Assembly (NCBI GenBank): GCA_021613535.1
Contig: CP075494.1
Coordinates: 6,634,001-6,698,000 of the forward strand
Length of the DNA: 64,000 nucleotides
From: Adineta vaga
Taxonomy: Eukaryota > Rotifera
Direction of reading: 5' to 3'
Every line of letters begins with the position of its first letter. Within the stretch, counting starts at the first letter, position 1. A program made the position numbers and the translations under genes. Shown one piece after another: positions 13,801-27,310 of the stretch. The notes below the pieces were generated by a model. The model had not been told where the DNA came from and made no database searches. It saw only the letters and a list, made by a program, of their open reading frames with translations.

Positions 13801-15586
13801 AGCTCACAGTACTATACAATAAGCACTGAATGTGAATGTTTGTACATGTTCATACATATACGATTCATCAGCAAATGTATTATTCAATAGAAAGATTTTA
13901 CTTGATTCGAAGTTCTACGTAGATAAGATATGAAACTTAAATTGATCTCTCATCAATTAAAGAAGTTTCAGTTTTAACCTACGCGACTACTTTTTGCATT
14001 CTTTTTCTTCATTTAGAAGAAAATTGTTTCATATTCAGCAACAATAATACTTAGTTATATCCTCGTTTGTGTTGTAAACAGAATAACTAAAATAAAAGCA
14101 AGATATCGATTAATTAACTATAAGAATTAAATGGATATATCAGCACATAATGGAATAGCAAAGTAGAGCAACATGAACGTTTAAAAATACAACAAGAAAC
14201 TATCAGCAACAAGCTTACCATAAAAACGTTATTTGAGATGAACATATTCTAATCCGAATTTCAATTGAATTGTATACACACACGGCAGGATATTCAGAAA
14301 AACCGATCAAAGCCTATGTTGAAAAAGAAGGTTCATCGAGAAAATTCACATGTGAGTAAACGATACATAAAAACATGGAGTAGAGCGCATAGAAGCAGCT
14401 ATTCCAGTGGCGTTTCAGATTGAAATATATTTTGTAATCACTAGTTTATCTCGTAGACTCCAGCGGTCAGCTAGAAAAATAATATTAGTATGTTAGGTAG
14501 AAAATATCGTTTAAGAATACAAGATTCTTGTTTAAAATCAATAAAAAATGTGTTATCAATACCACTCTAAATTGAATACTAAGATGTACAAAATTTTTAA
14601 CCGAATTTCCAAGGTGGAAAATTACCGCTGATTTTACATTACAGTCCTAACAACTATTGTCAGTTAAAAAAGTTCGAAAGGACCAGGATGCAAAAATTTA
14701 GTGTGGCATTTAATCCGTTTTCGTCCACAATGTATAGTTTCACGAAGAATTTTCGTCGATTTCTGCTTCTCTTTCAAAAATGTTCTTATGAGAATTGCCA
14801 CACTCTGTGATCAGGTCGGTCCACAATTGAAACGATATCCTTTAGTATATTTTCGATCAAAACTAAATAAATTCTCGGAGACACTTTTTTCCAGTCAAAC
14901 TCGCCATCTAATTTAAATGTTCCCAGAATTACTTATGATCTTCAATGTTAGTTCATTAAAAAGATTACTAAAGTATTTGATTTGTCTTCAGTATTCCAAT
15001 ATATTTCCCATGTGGAAGTCTTGATAGATAAAGAATGTGATGTTATCAAAGTATAAAGTACACTAGATTTTAAAATCATAGGTAATCAAAATTTTCCCTA
15101 TGATTTAGTTGTATCGAACACAAGTAAATATATAAGTTAGTGTTTAACCCCAAATAAAACACAACCTTTAATTTTCACCTCAAATAGATTTCTTATGTAC
15201 AAAATCTTACTTTTATCAAGTGCTCAATCATAGCTCTTGTTCAGTCTTGTGTGTTATACTGTATTGTTTGTTATTCAGTAGCAGATAGGAACTACAAGAT
15301 ATATTCCGTTTGAATACTAACTTTGGTCACTTGTCAACTAAATATATTCATTCGGATGAAATAATGCTTATTAAACAACGTTATTTTAACATAGTTTTTA
15401 TCTACTATCTATCTGAACAGTAAATATTTTTGTCAATCATATATAAAGCATCATAATGAGCATCTAAAGAAACAACTATATAAACACGCAACAAATTCTA
15501 CAGTGACAATCACCGGAGCTGTTTCGGAACAAACGATAATTTTGAGTTACTGGATTGTACTTCGTCGATCTCTTTTTCCATTTGAT
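10884..15586. other. 4.7 kb gene-free region upstream of the RasGRP-like gene
   Basis: No convincing coding exon was found. The part nearest the RasGRP start (10.9-12.9 kb) is rich in GA/CT-biased tracts and simple repeats, as expected of a promoter and 5' region. The rest (13.3-15.5 kb) is AT-rich, with stops in all frames. It should contain the RasGRP promoter and leader and the 3' UTR of the DPP-like gene. Confidence 0.5.
12401..12456. repeat. Compound trinucleotide repeat (GTC)n then (ATC)n
   Basis: A run of about ten GTC units with one TTC interruption passes into about six ATC units. It lies in the gene-free region upstream of the RasGRP-like gene. Open frames across it encode only homopolymers and are not taken as genes. 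Confidence 0.9.
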
Positions 15587-18500
15587 TTAATCATATTCTT
15601 CGAGTGGAACTATTTTTCGTTCTTTATTAATTCGTCCACCTAAACATTCTTGGAAGAACTGACGTTGATAATGAAGAAAATCATTGTAGATAATTGGATC
15701 TTCTTCCAAATAATGTTTGACATCCGGATAAACCTTTCAATTTATATAAAAACAATAAAGAATATTTGATTCAATGAAGAAGTTTTAGATTATACTTTAA
15801 AATTAAAATTTACACGATTGTCAGTTAATTTTTTTGCTAATGTCGCTGAATGTTTAAAATGTACAATTTCTAAAAGTATAAGAATTATTTGGAATATATT
15901 CAGTCTATCGTAGTACTTTACCATCTGCTGTTCCATGAACAAATGCTATACTTTTATTATGATTATTCATTTGAAGAGACTGAAAAATAAATAATAAAAC
16001 AAATGATTTTTATTTTCATTTTCTTACTGATTTCATGCCACCATTTAACCCTATAATATGTTCACTGAAAGGTGCATCTAGAAAATAGAAACTAACATTA
16101 TATCAAATATAAATTTGAAGAATTGAAATTTACAGTAATGCGATAAATCATACACCGGTGATTGAAGAAATGCACAGATATATTCATCTTTATTTTTATT
16201 ATTTCCTTCTAATAATTTCAAAGCAATAACAGCAGCTGATCCCTAAAGAAGATTCAGAGGAATATGTACGGTCGAACGTAACAAAGAAGTAGAGTATTTC
16301 TAAAATCACTACATTCTAATCTTACCCGTGCTCGAAGTCCAAATTTTATATTATTCAATGTTTCATTAAATTTTTTCTCGTGCCATTTTAAATGTCTACA
16401 TAAAATTTCAAAAATAATATTTTGTTTTATAACTCTTTATTATTTTACTGTGCAACTTTCATATAATCTTGATATTGTCGTGTTAACCAATGTTGAGAAT
16501 TCGATTTCAAATAACTCTCATCTTGTCCTGTACTACCATGTGCATCAAATATGACGATGGTCAAATTATTTTCCATAACTTGAATATAACTACGTACAAA
16601 AAATAACAAAATAAGTCTTGTACGAAAAATTAGAATTACTCGGCTAAAGGTAAAATGTATTTTTTTGTTACACGTTGATCATATAATCGGTCATTTCTAC
16701 AAATTAAAATAATACAAATATTGATGAATTTGATATTTTCTAAAACATCCTACATTGATATGATTACTGGATATGATGCAATCGTTTTATTGGCATTGTA
16801 ATTTGGAGGTAAAATAATCATACCATTGCCAACAACTATTTGAAATGAAATATAAAATAGATTTGACGAAAAATGAAGACAGGAGTGAAGAAGATCGATA
16901 ACGGACATGATTATTCTTCTTACTTGAATTTTTTTCGTCCAATGGTACTGTAAAATATTCAATGGAAGGCATCAAACGATTGCTTGTCCATTCTCGAAAC
17001 GGTTCATTGGAATTAATGAGCACTAAAAAAAGTAGAATAATGTTTCATTCCTCACTTCATTTATTAATTCTTTTTATAATTACTAAGTTTATCCGTTCGA
17101 TTGTATAATGCAGAATATGGAATGGATGGTCCAAGACATTCTAATATATAATAACTACCTTTACCAGAACTGAATTGAGCATTAACATATCCACATGATT
17201 CATTACATGATAAACATTCAATCTCTGATACTGAATCCGTATGAGTCCATCTATGTGTTTTTTTTCAATGAAAATTTCATTTTAAATTAAAACTAGCAAA
17301 GTCATTTTACCGATAAAGTTGTTTTTCTAATGAATTCATTTGATGGGAACCTGTAAAATAAACTCGATTGAAATTATCTACATGAACGATTTCATCTGCA
17401 TTGATATTTCCAGCAGATTTTGCATCAATTTGTGGACGCTAGAAGATTCAAACGAATCAATTTTAAATCATTCTCAATCTCTAACTTACAGATTGATTCA
17501 AATGTATTCGTACAACACGTGGAAATGCTTTTTGACTTGAGTTTTCATTCAATAAAGGATCAAAGCGAATTATATAAGCATATATTCGAGATGGTGAAAA
17601 AAATGGTTTTAAAAAACGCGCTAAGAGAAATCCTCGGCTTGTTTCTTCAATAAATTTTGCTTTCAAACTAATTATATCATGAGCAATTTCATAGAATTGA
17701 ATTGTACTTGAATTTTGCATACGATTTCCATAGACAACTGCAAAACATGTATCACAATACCAAACAATATGATAAATGTACACATCAGATATTTTTCTAA
17801 GAATATTTCAAATAGATTCGATGAAAAAGATATCGAAAATAATCTTACAATTTATCATTCTCAATTGGTCGTGGTACATGAATTGTTCTCTTCGTTCTAG
17901 TATTGAAAATAGAAACGTCAAGTGCTGGCATTGGATCATTATATTTTGGATAGGGTATCGAATAGAGATCATTATTATCTAAGGTGAAATCATATTTTAG
18001 ATAGAAATTTTTTGGTACACTGGTAAGATTGATTTTAATAAATGCTAAATAACGATCCGTAGGTGACCAGAAGAGAAGAACATTTCGATTGAAAATTTCA
18101 TCTAATGAGAAAAACAAAACAGAGCAGTTTTCAAGATTGAAAAGTTAAATTCTTACATTCATATATCCATTCAACAAGACCATTATGAACAGTACTTCGA
18201 TTACCATCAAATGTCACTCGATAACTTGATTTTCTTGTCACATTATATACAAAAACATCAAAATTATGAATAAAAGCCTAGAAGAATAAATCTTTCATTT
18301 TTCTTTCAGTCTTCAAAAGTTCTATAACTTACAAATAAATTATCTGAATGAGAATATAGAACAGCTGATAATGGTCTTCTCACGTTATTAGTCATTAGTA
18401 TCGAAGCAATTATTTTCGATTTTTCATATATATCATATTGAAATTCTGTATAATATGAAGAAGTCTAAAGCAAATAAAATGGATATTTGAATTTCATTTT

Positions 18501-19199
18501 TACATTCAATTACTTTTTCTTTTTTAATTGGAATAAGTACATATCGTGTTGATGGAGAAACAATTCCATATTCCATACTTTCTTGTCGAATGAAATCACT
18601 TTTAAATAATATTTCTTTATCAAGTGTATCACAATCGTAGATCCATATGGAACCATATGTATCTGTATATGAAAAATATCTATCCGATATCCATGTTCCA
18701 TTCCAACTAAATTACAAAAATTTCATAATAGGAAGATTTCACATGGAAGATTTTACGCTTTCGGTGCTTTAACATTGAACACATCTTGTTCAGTAATTGA
18801 AAGAAATTGATTATCAATAAGAATTTGTTCTAGATGAAGAAAAATTTCAAATCATTTATTAAATAAGTAAATAAATTCATCTTACGAGTGGTTGTTAAAA
18901 AAATTGCTGCAGTAATGAAGAGGCAAATAATTGTAATAACAATAAATGCTATACCTAAACCTTTCCAATTTTGTTTTTTAGTTGTACCACCAACCAATTC
19001 CTAGACAGAAAAAAATCAACAATATGTATCGATTTATTGATTTAGTATTTCCGGAATATTCGAGAAAAACAACTCACCACACAGAAAGAACAAAATTCTA
19101 CAAATTTCTTTTGTTCTTCTTCTTCATTTTCGTCTTGAGTTTTTGCTGATAACATCGATATTTTTCTCATCATTTCAGACGTTTCTATATCTATTTCAC
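15587..19199 (-). CDS. DPP6/DPP10-like type II membrane protein (inactive S9B dipeptidyl peptidase); 5' exon missing
   Basis: Prolyl-oligopeptidase-family membrane protein. Vertebrate DPP6 and DPP10 are auxiliary subunits of Kv4 potassium channels. It is read in about 16 short exons from 19199-19078 to the stop at 15587. The cytosolic N-terminus is acidic. ELVGGTTKKQNWKGLGIAF then leads into one membrane span. A beta-propeller region (WNGTWISDRYF, HNGLVEWIYE, WSPTDRYLAFIKIN) follows, then an alpha/beta-hydrolase part. The family pattern GWSYGG at the nucleophile is replaced by FGLRARGSAA with no serine in register. The acid (HGTADEIVHF) and histidine (YPDVKHYL) are kept. It is therefore predicted to be catalytically dead. 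The first exon seen starts with a split codon, so an upstream exon exists. The first in-frame ATG inside it is at 19173. A candidate start exon at 21607-21645 does not match in phase without another exon. Confidence 0.85.
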
Positions 19200-22100
19200 C
19201 TAACAGAATAAATTACTTTTCCGCTTGTCTTATATGATTTCTGATGATATTACAAATGAAGTGTCGAATGATATCAGAGATAATTAACGATCGTTTTGTC
19301 TCAAGCTATTTAACTGTTACCATCATTATTATAAAGTCTTTAGCAGATGAAAATATTATCCAATAATACCAGTTATTTTATTGTTACTCACTTCAAAAAA
19401 AATTGAATTTCTTATCGATGACATAGATAAATGATAAATTTTGTGTATAACAATTTTCAATCACTTCTCTTGTAACTCGTAATAATTGATAATGAAATGA
19501 ATGCTTCATTTATTCGAATAATAAGCTAACTGACAAAGAAATAATTTTCCTCTCATTTTGTATTCGATGTATATTAACAAATCCTTTCTCATCTTTGTTA
19601 TGGATAAAACATGATTGTTTCGGCTCTATTCAATACTTCATAAACGCAAATAAAAATGAGATCTAATTAATGTTCGATTTATTGTATCGATTTTTACTGT
19701 CGAAAGATAAGTGTGCGTACTTGACATTGATAAGAACAGATGTATACTCTCTCTGTTTCTCATAATGAAAAAACTTGTTTAATTAAAACTACCTTTATAT
19801 ATCTGGTTGTTTTTTGATGACGTAAATTATGTAAAACAGAAATCATTGTTAGAATTTCCAAGAAGAGAATGATTTATTTCTATCTCAACTGTCTAACTGT
19901 CTTTTCAATAAAATGACAAGCACTTATAAGAAAAAATTTTAATTATTCACTCACTGTCATCATGCATACACCGAATAGAAAACCACGGATACAGTCGGCC
20001 ATTTTTTGTATAAAAAAACTAGTCTATTACTTGGATATGAAGTTTCGAAAAAGCAACTTATCGATGTTAATATATATGCAACATATAATTGCATTTATTG
20101 AAACAAAAAAAAAGAAAATAAGGCAAACAACGACATATTGTTTCCATTATTAGAATGATTTAGAAAAACTATCGCTAAAAAAGTATGTCTTGATGAATAA
20201 TCCATTATTCACAAAAAGCTTACCCTCATTAGGAACTTAAATTATTAAACGATAAAGTCGAGAAATGAGTTTTTCATAAAAAGAAAGCTTTATCACATCT
20301 GACTATGTCAATGTTAATCAACTGTCACTGTTTTTTTCCAATTTTATGAAATATGAAAACAGATTTACTAGTGATTATGTTATGAATAATTTCAAACAAA
20401 ACATATTTCACTGTTAAGACAGACGGACAATAAAAACTGTTACAATTGAATGTTTAATTATCAATAGAAGAGTTTCACAAAACTATAGTTGCGATCACTA
20501 AGAGGCAAAAAGATTTTATTTCTCAAATGCATTCTTGTTGAAGTCGTGTTGAGATTGCTTTCATTTTTCTTAAAATAATTTCATTTATATGTAGTTGTCA
20601 TAGTTTTGTTGCATAAAAATGGTAGTAGGAAACATTCATTCTGTAATGACAATAGAAATTATGTACACATTCAAGTAGATTGTTTACTTTACATAAATCA
20701 TCACACATGACGATAGAATGGCACTCACAACATGCCAGATAGTACAAATATTTCCTTATAATTTGTTTATTATCTTTAGCGATTAGTGTGATATACTACT
20801 TAAAAATAAAAGTGGAAAGTAAAAACAAGAACAAGATCTCCTATATTTCGCGTTCTTTCATTCTGCATTGAATAGTTCTAGTTGTGAATGATATCACGAA
20901 ATCCTCTAATTCAATATATTCAAATTAATCTTGTCACAAAATATCTATTAAATTCTGATTGTACTCTCGTCAAATATTTCCTGATGATTGAACGTTGAAT
21001 TATATAATGTAATTAGCAAAAAATTAAGAACAATTCTCTTTGTTATATATGGACAATAAATAAGTGATTATAAAGATACATCTTCATATGGAAATAGTGA
21101 ATTGAAGAGTGTAAAAGTATACGAATACAAAGGGTAAAAATAATTCCCAGAGTAGATTTTTGTTTATGAAAAATAGAATCTATCTATTTGATTTAACATT
21201 AGTGATTAAAAAGAGTCAAATCTCAATAGTATTAATCAAACATCATACGACCTCTTCTCTTTTTTTTCTTCTCAAATTGAGACTTGATAATCTTTGTTGA
21301 ATGTCTAATCATGCATTATAATATTTGATTCGTCAGATCGTCTTTTCATCTTATCTATCTAATAATAACAATAGATTCAAGAATAAGAATGGTATTAAGA
21401 TCATATTCCATTCTAAACAATAACTCAGGTTCAAATCTAATTTATTCCAAGGTTAGAACAATTTATATCGGAACAAGATAATAACTTATGAAAAGAGTCT
21501 TTTAATATAATCATAGGCAGTTAAATGAACCGAAAAATTATTTATAGACAAAAAAAGATGTTCTATTTTTGATCTACAAATTTATCCTCATCAAATTTTC
21601 CTTTACCTGTTCTGCATAGCTATTCTTGATGACATCGTCATCCATCGTTGAAACTTGTTCTAAATTATTAATTGATTGATAATCTTAGCATTCGAATTTC
21701 GAATATGATCATTGATATAAATCTACAGATAGAAAGACACGAATATTTATCATCAATAAAGAGAAAACTAACTACACGAGAGAACTCCTTTAAAGATAGT
21801 CAAATAAACATCTATTTACTCTCGCATTCTATAAGTTAGACAGACACAGAAGATGAGATTGTCTCAAAGGAAATATGAACAAATAGCTAAGAGAACGATG
21901 ATGAGATTTTTTCGGCAACTAAGTTTTCTGTCTTCTTCTCCTTCTTCTTTTTCGTCTTTCTTTTGTTCTATTAGCGACGACGAGTGACGATAATTATTCT
22001 CGGAAGAAAGATCTCATCATCATCATAGTCACGTACATAAAAACATGGAACATCTCATTCGTTTTGATTTTATTTCTATCGTGCAATATTCTTCTATATT

Positions 22101-22926
22101 TACAGTACTTGTTTATACTTAACGAATGCTTAAGAAGTCAGAAGAACTATCCATTGAGTAGACATATAATTGATTCCATATCTTTTTTTCTCATCTGACA
22201 TATATTGATAAGAGCAACAAAATAACGTGGCTAGCAAAAATCCATAAATAACAAATCGAGAAAGTTCACGGTGAGTATATGTTACGATTGACTTAGAAAT
22301 GATTTAGAAAGTTTCGAAAAAATTGATATAAATGACTACTGATCATACTATCAAAAATCTATCTTTACTACATCCTTGTTTTGTTTAGTAACGATACGAT
22401 CTTTTAACTATAAATGAAAAAACAAAATTTGCAAAATAAGAGAAAAATCAATGAAGAGAAATTTTTCAAGACCACTCAACCAAGCGATAGAAAAGTAACT
22501 TCATCACTTATCGACTAGAAAGTTAATATATGTCGGAGCGCGGGATCATGTACTTCACTACATACATGAAATGATCGTATTCTCGTTGTCTATTTATATT
22601 AATAATGATACATTCCAATACTAAACGCAGATTATATGTCTGCTACCATTTATTTGATATAGAACATATCTTCGGATAGTGATAAGTTTATCGATGGAAT
22701 CTCACAAGGGAACATGTTTTTCTCCGTTCTATCATTTATGATCAGACATACTACTAGTAGATAGATTCGATCGATATCGAAGCTATCATGATCGAACTGA
22801 TCTATGTCATAATAAGCAATAAAAATGCAAATTACGAAGAAATAATTCAATTCAATTAAGGCTTATTTTCAAAAAGTCATTCTAGATAATGAAACTTTCG
22901 CAAGTATTACACTATCTCAAGACTTC

Positions 22927-22944
22927 TATATATATATATATATA
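22927..22944. repeat. TA dinucleotide run
   Basis: About nine TA units in gene-free DNA. Confidence 0.85.
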
Positions 22945-23570
22945 ACTCAACAAATTACTATAATTTTTAACCTTTTGCTTCCAACTGTTCAATTGTTCAA
23001 CTCCTAATGTCTATACGTCGATACTTCAACTATTACGGAGAGTACTCGAAAAGAGTATGTCGAGAACATACGATTTGAATGAGTATGGCGCATGAGAATA
23101 AAGATCGTATCCGCGCGCCGATGAATTGGTTGAAAACTAATAAATAATATATACCAAGACTCAACAGTTGCTTTGTCGGCAGAAGGTTGAATGTATGTAG
23201 CAATATCTACACTATCGATTGTAACGGACTAGACAAGTGATAACTCAATTATGAAATATGTTTAGTATCGCTATACAACAACAATAATCATATTTACGGA
23301 ACTTTTCTCTCTACTGTTTCTGATCTCTTATTTACAACATACGAACTTAATGCACCCATTCTAAACTCAGTCAAATACAAATCAAATAGATCGTTGATCA
23401 CTGTGAATCGTTTGTTCTCAATTGAAATAAAGAAAAATGTCTCAGCCATATTGGATTGGAGTAATAATTATCAAGACATTTTTGTCGATGAATACTTACA
23501 TATAATTATGATTCTATAATATGTGCGATATGCCAACAGACGTTCGAGTTAATAAAAGATTTATATATGT

Positions 23571-23589
23571 ATATATATATATATATATA
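23571..23589. repeat. AT dinucleotide run
   Basis: About nine AT units some 230 bp beyond the stop codon of the decarboxylase, so probably in or near its 3' UTR. Confidence 0.85.
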
Positions 23590-23816
23590 AAGAACCAAAA
23601 AATACGACTTATTTTATTATATACGATAAAAACATTGAATAATTACGACAAATACAAAACAGACAATATAGAAAATAGATATATATAATATATATTCATT
23701 TGACACACAACATATAGATGAATAAGATAAACGAGCGAGATCACCGTACAATCCATTCACCAAATAAAACAAATCTCACTCTACTTGTCAATACATACAC
23801 ATATGACTGGAATAGT

Positions 23817-26800
23817 TTATTGTCTGTCATCGATTTCTCCTTCATCGGAATTAACCGTTTCCAAAATACTTACTGTACGAGATAAATATTTTTCACTTGA
23901 TGATCGTGTTGCATGATTACCCGAATCACTTTGAATTCGTTTACGTGCACGAGGTGTTGCCAAAGAGGACTGTCGGGCTAATTGAGAGGTAGTTCGTTTA
24001 GGATAATATAATTTAGCATCAGAAACCATGCGAACAAACATTGGACGTGGACGTTTATCTTTCAATAGATTTGACACTGGTTTTTCAAATGTTACACGAT
24101 GATGTGGAGTCATTGTTGTTATTGTATTAGCCTAAAATAAACAAATATCTCGTTTTTTTCTTCAAATACATGAATCGATGTTTATTTACTCGAGCTTTTG
24201 TCGGTGAACAAGTCATTGGAGCAACTGGTGTTTCTGCCAATGCTTCAGGATCAACGGTTTCTTCTGATACAGCTGTATCATGTTCAGTATTATTCATTGC
24301 TACAGTTTGTTTTGCATTTAAATCAAGTGAATCATTTGATGATGATTGTCGTCCACTATGTTGTGCACGATATTCTGCTAGAACATCATCAGCATGTTCT
24401 TGAATGATACGAAATGCAACATGCATATCATCATTATTTGCATATTTAGCACAAACAGCAAAACGAATGATATAAATATCATTAACCATCGATGGAACCA
24501 TGTGAATACAACCCGAATCATTCAGTGATAAGAGTAATTTTTGACTTAATTTATTACTACCCTAGAATTGATAGAAGTTATGGAAAGGGCTATGGAAAAT
24601 ACAATCGATCTATGGTTACTTTTAGACGAAAACAAACAAGACCTAATGTAACATCGCCGATAATTTCAAAACGATTATCAGTAGTGATTAACGAAGCAAA
24701 AACTTTGGCTAAACGACAATGCTAAAAAGAAATCAAGTTGAAATCTAGGATTTCATCAACGATAAAATGCAATACTTCTCGAACATAATGACGAAGACCT
24801 TCAATACCATAACTACGAATCGTAAACCAAAGTTTAAGTGAACGAAATCGACGACTTAATGCAACACCCCAATGCTATATTCACAAAATATTCAGTCAAT
24901 TTTCTTCAAAACTAATGAATTGACTTACACGATAATCTACTGCTTTTTGTGCATGTTTATGTTGCAGATAGAGTGGATCAACAGACATGGCATTGATCAA
25001 TGCAAATTTATCTCGAACCCTTCAATCACAGAAACGAAAGACTTAATTAGTAGTAAAAATAAAGTTTTAATACGTACCAAAAACATGAACAATCAAAGTT
25101 CATTAATAACCATTTATTTGGATTGGTATTAAAAGAATCCGCATACTAAAATAAGATAATAAGTATCTATTGAAGTAATCAATTGAAATTCTTACTTGTA
25201 AACCTTTCATAATATATCGATGTTCTTCGCAAAGAAAAGCACTACCAGCGTAGGCACCATCAACATGAAACCAGAGTTTCTCACGTTGACAAATTTCGCC
25301 AATCTCTTCTAAATTATCATATGAACAACATGAAGTTGTTCCCAAGGTGCCCGAAACCTAATTGATAGAAATAATTTCAAATTTTGATTTTAATTTTAAA
25401 TGAAGAATAACAGACCAAGAATGGAATTAATCCTTTTTCTTTATCAGCTCGAATACATTCTTCTAATGTTTTACCGCGTAAAGAAAAATGCTCATCCACA
25501 GCCAGTTGTCTTACACGAACCATAGCGATTAAACCTGCTTTTTCGACACATGAATGTGCCTAAAAAAAAGAGACAATAATGTCTTTTCACAATAGTATTC
25601 TTTTAAAAATGATACCAGTTTTGATGTATAACAAACTAATCGAGCTAAAATTTGACCATCTTCCATCAGTGGATCAGCTAGACGTTTGCTAGTGATTTTC
25701 TTTGTACGTGCAGCTAACATTGCAACAAGAATACATTCACTTGCAGAACCCTATAAAAACAAAATCGTTATGTATGACACCATACAACCCATAATTTTAG
25801 CGTCCGTTAGAATGTATTCAAAATCTAATCGTGTAAAAAAGAAAAAAATGACAATTTATACGTTATGATATTCTTCTATTTAATGAAAAGACTCTTTCCT
25901 GCTCCGATAACTAACAAATCAAAGTAAATTGTCATTAAAGACACAATTTATCTAGTTATTAGAAGAAACCTAGAGTAATCATCTGTCGAGACAAAGACAG
26001 AACTTATGAATGGTATCAGCTTTTCTTACGAGTAAAACACCACCACCAATATGTGGCGTTTGTTTTCGTTCATGATTATTATTTCCATTACTAATTGCTC
26101 CATGTGAATTATCTTCACTTGATTCTTCATCACTTTCAAGTAATGATTCTTCTTCTTCTTCCTCTTCATCGTCACTATCTTTATTATCACGATTTGGATC
26201 AAATGGAAGAAAATCAACAGGTAATGCCATCATCCGACCTAGCAGAAAAAACAAATGATCATTGTTATTATTTTAGTCTCAATCTGTTGTGTTTCATTAT
26301 CTACCGATCCAATCGAGCATAATTGTTTCTAATTCCGTACAAGCTGGACTTGCTGCCCAAGAAAAACCTACAATTCCAAGACCAGCTGAAAGCATCTCAC
26401 CCAATATAGATGGATAACTATTTCCAGCGGGGAAATAAGCATGAAAACGTGGATGTTGCCAATGTGTTATTCCAGGCATAATAGCACCTTCAACATCTTT
26501 CATAATATCATCCCATTTTTCACCTTTTTCTGGTGCATTCTTAGGTAACATTGGTCGTAAATAACCTGGTTCAACTTCTGGCGTTACTCGACGCTCACTA
26601 ACAAAAGTTTATTAACTATCAGTTTCTGTTGAATTTTTCCTAAATTTTAACTTTACCTTATGTTTTTCAGATAATCAGCAATATAATCAATCATTTCTTT
26701 TCCTCGACGACGAAATTCAGCATCATCCATGCCCGGTATAGATGTTGTAGATTCTTGATACAGTGCGGATAGATTTTTCGAAAGATCAGCATGTTTTTCT

Positions 26801-27310
26801 TTGATAGAACTATTTGAAAATAGAAGAAAACGATGAATTTCTTGAATAAAATTAGACAAAACAAACGATTTTCTACTAAAACATCGTCGTGGTAGAGGAA
26901 TCTGTTGATGATCATGATAGGAGAGAGAAAGTGTAACTTGTGTAACTTCAATCATCTTGTTTATTCTGATAAATGAGATAGAAAATATTGGTTCTTTTTT
27001 TTGTTCGTTAACCATTAACAGATTTTTACTCATCTGGATTTCACTTTTATCTCATTAGATGAATTCTAGTTCAAACCATCATATCTTACTTTTCACGTTT
27101 AGGTATATCATTTGTTTTAATCGATATTTGTCGATTTTCTCGAGTAGTAGTATGCCGTTGTTCGCTCGGTGTCTGAACTATTCGATCTAAGAGTGTTGAT
27201 AATGGTAATAAGGAACCTGTGTCAGGTACAGAAGAAGATGAAGTTGATGCTGAATTTGGATGAAATAAATTCGATAATTTATTATAAAATGATCCGAAGC
27301 TTTTATCCAT
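23817..27310 (-). CDS. Aromatic L-amino acid decarboxylase, tyrosine-decarboxylase-like (TDC)
   Basis: Group II PLP-dependent decarboxylase that would make tyramine, dopamine or serotonin type amines in neurons. Thirteen exons join in frame to 787 residues: 27310-27090, 26809-26657, 26597-26305, 26238-26030, 25750-25616, 25559-25416, 25357-25196, 25145-25078, 25019-24929, 24874-24776, 24721-24620, 24561-24190, 24131-23817. The core carries [39 protein letters not shown], the cofactor-stacking His in [10 protein letters not shown] and [11 protein letters not shown] with the PLP-binding Asp. The catalytic Lys is near residue 450 in NPNKW, where NPHKW is usual. The enzyme core is normally about 480 residues. 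Here a Ser-rich leader (1-75), an acidic insert between the substrate loop and GGGVLL, and a C-terminal extension of about 180 residues are added. The long tail favours the TDC branch over DOPA decarboxylase, but substrate choice is not proven. Confidence 0.9.

Larger units (their letters stand above)
19200..23816. other. 4.6 kb gene-free region between the DPP-like and decarboxylase genes
   Basis: AT-rich DNA with short dinucleotide repeats. It probably holds the promoter and first exon(s) of the DPP-like gene and the 3' UTR of the decarboxylase. On the minus strand, 21645-21607 encodes MDDDVIKNSYAEQ followed by a good donor (GTAAAG). This is the only candidate coding exon I could find. Confidence 0.4.

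Noticed and set aside
14270-14920. Stretch that looks faintly like a decayed transposase
   Set aside because: Short open frames with basic residues (for example KPMLKKKVHRENSHVSKR) recall mariner-type elements. No catalytic motif, terminal repeats or longer similarity could be seen, so nothing is called.
21420-21445. GGTTCAAATC resembling a tRNA B box
   Set aside because: No matching A box or cloverleaf could be formed around it.
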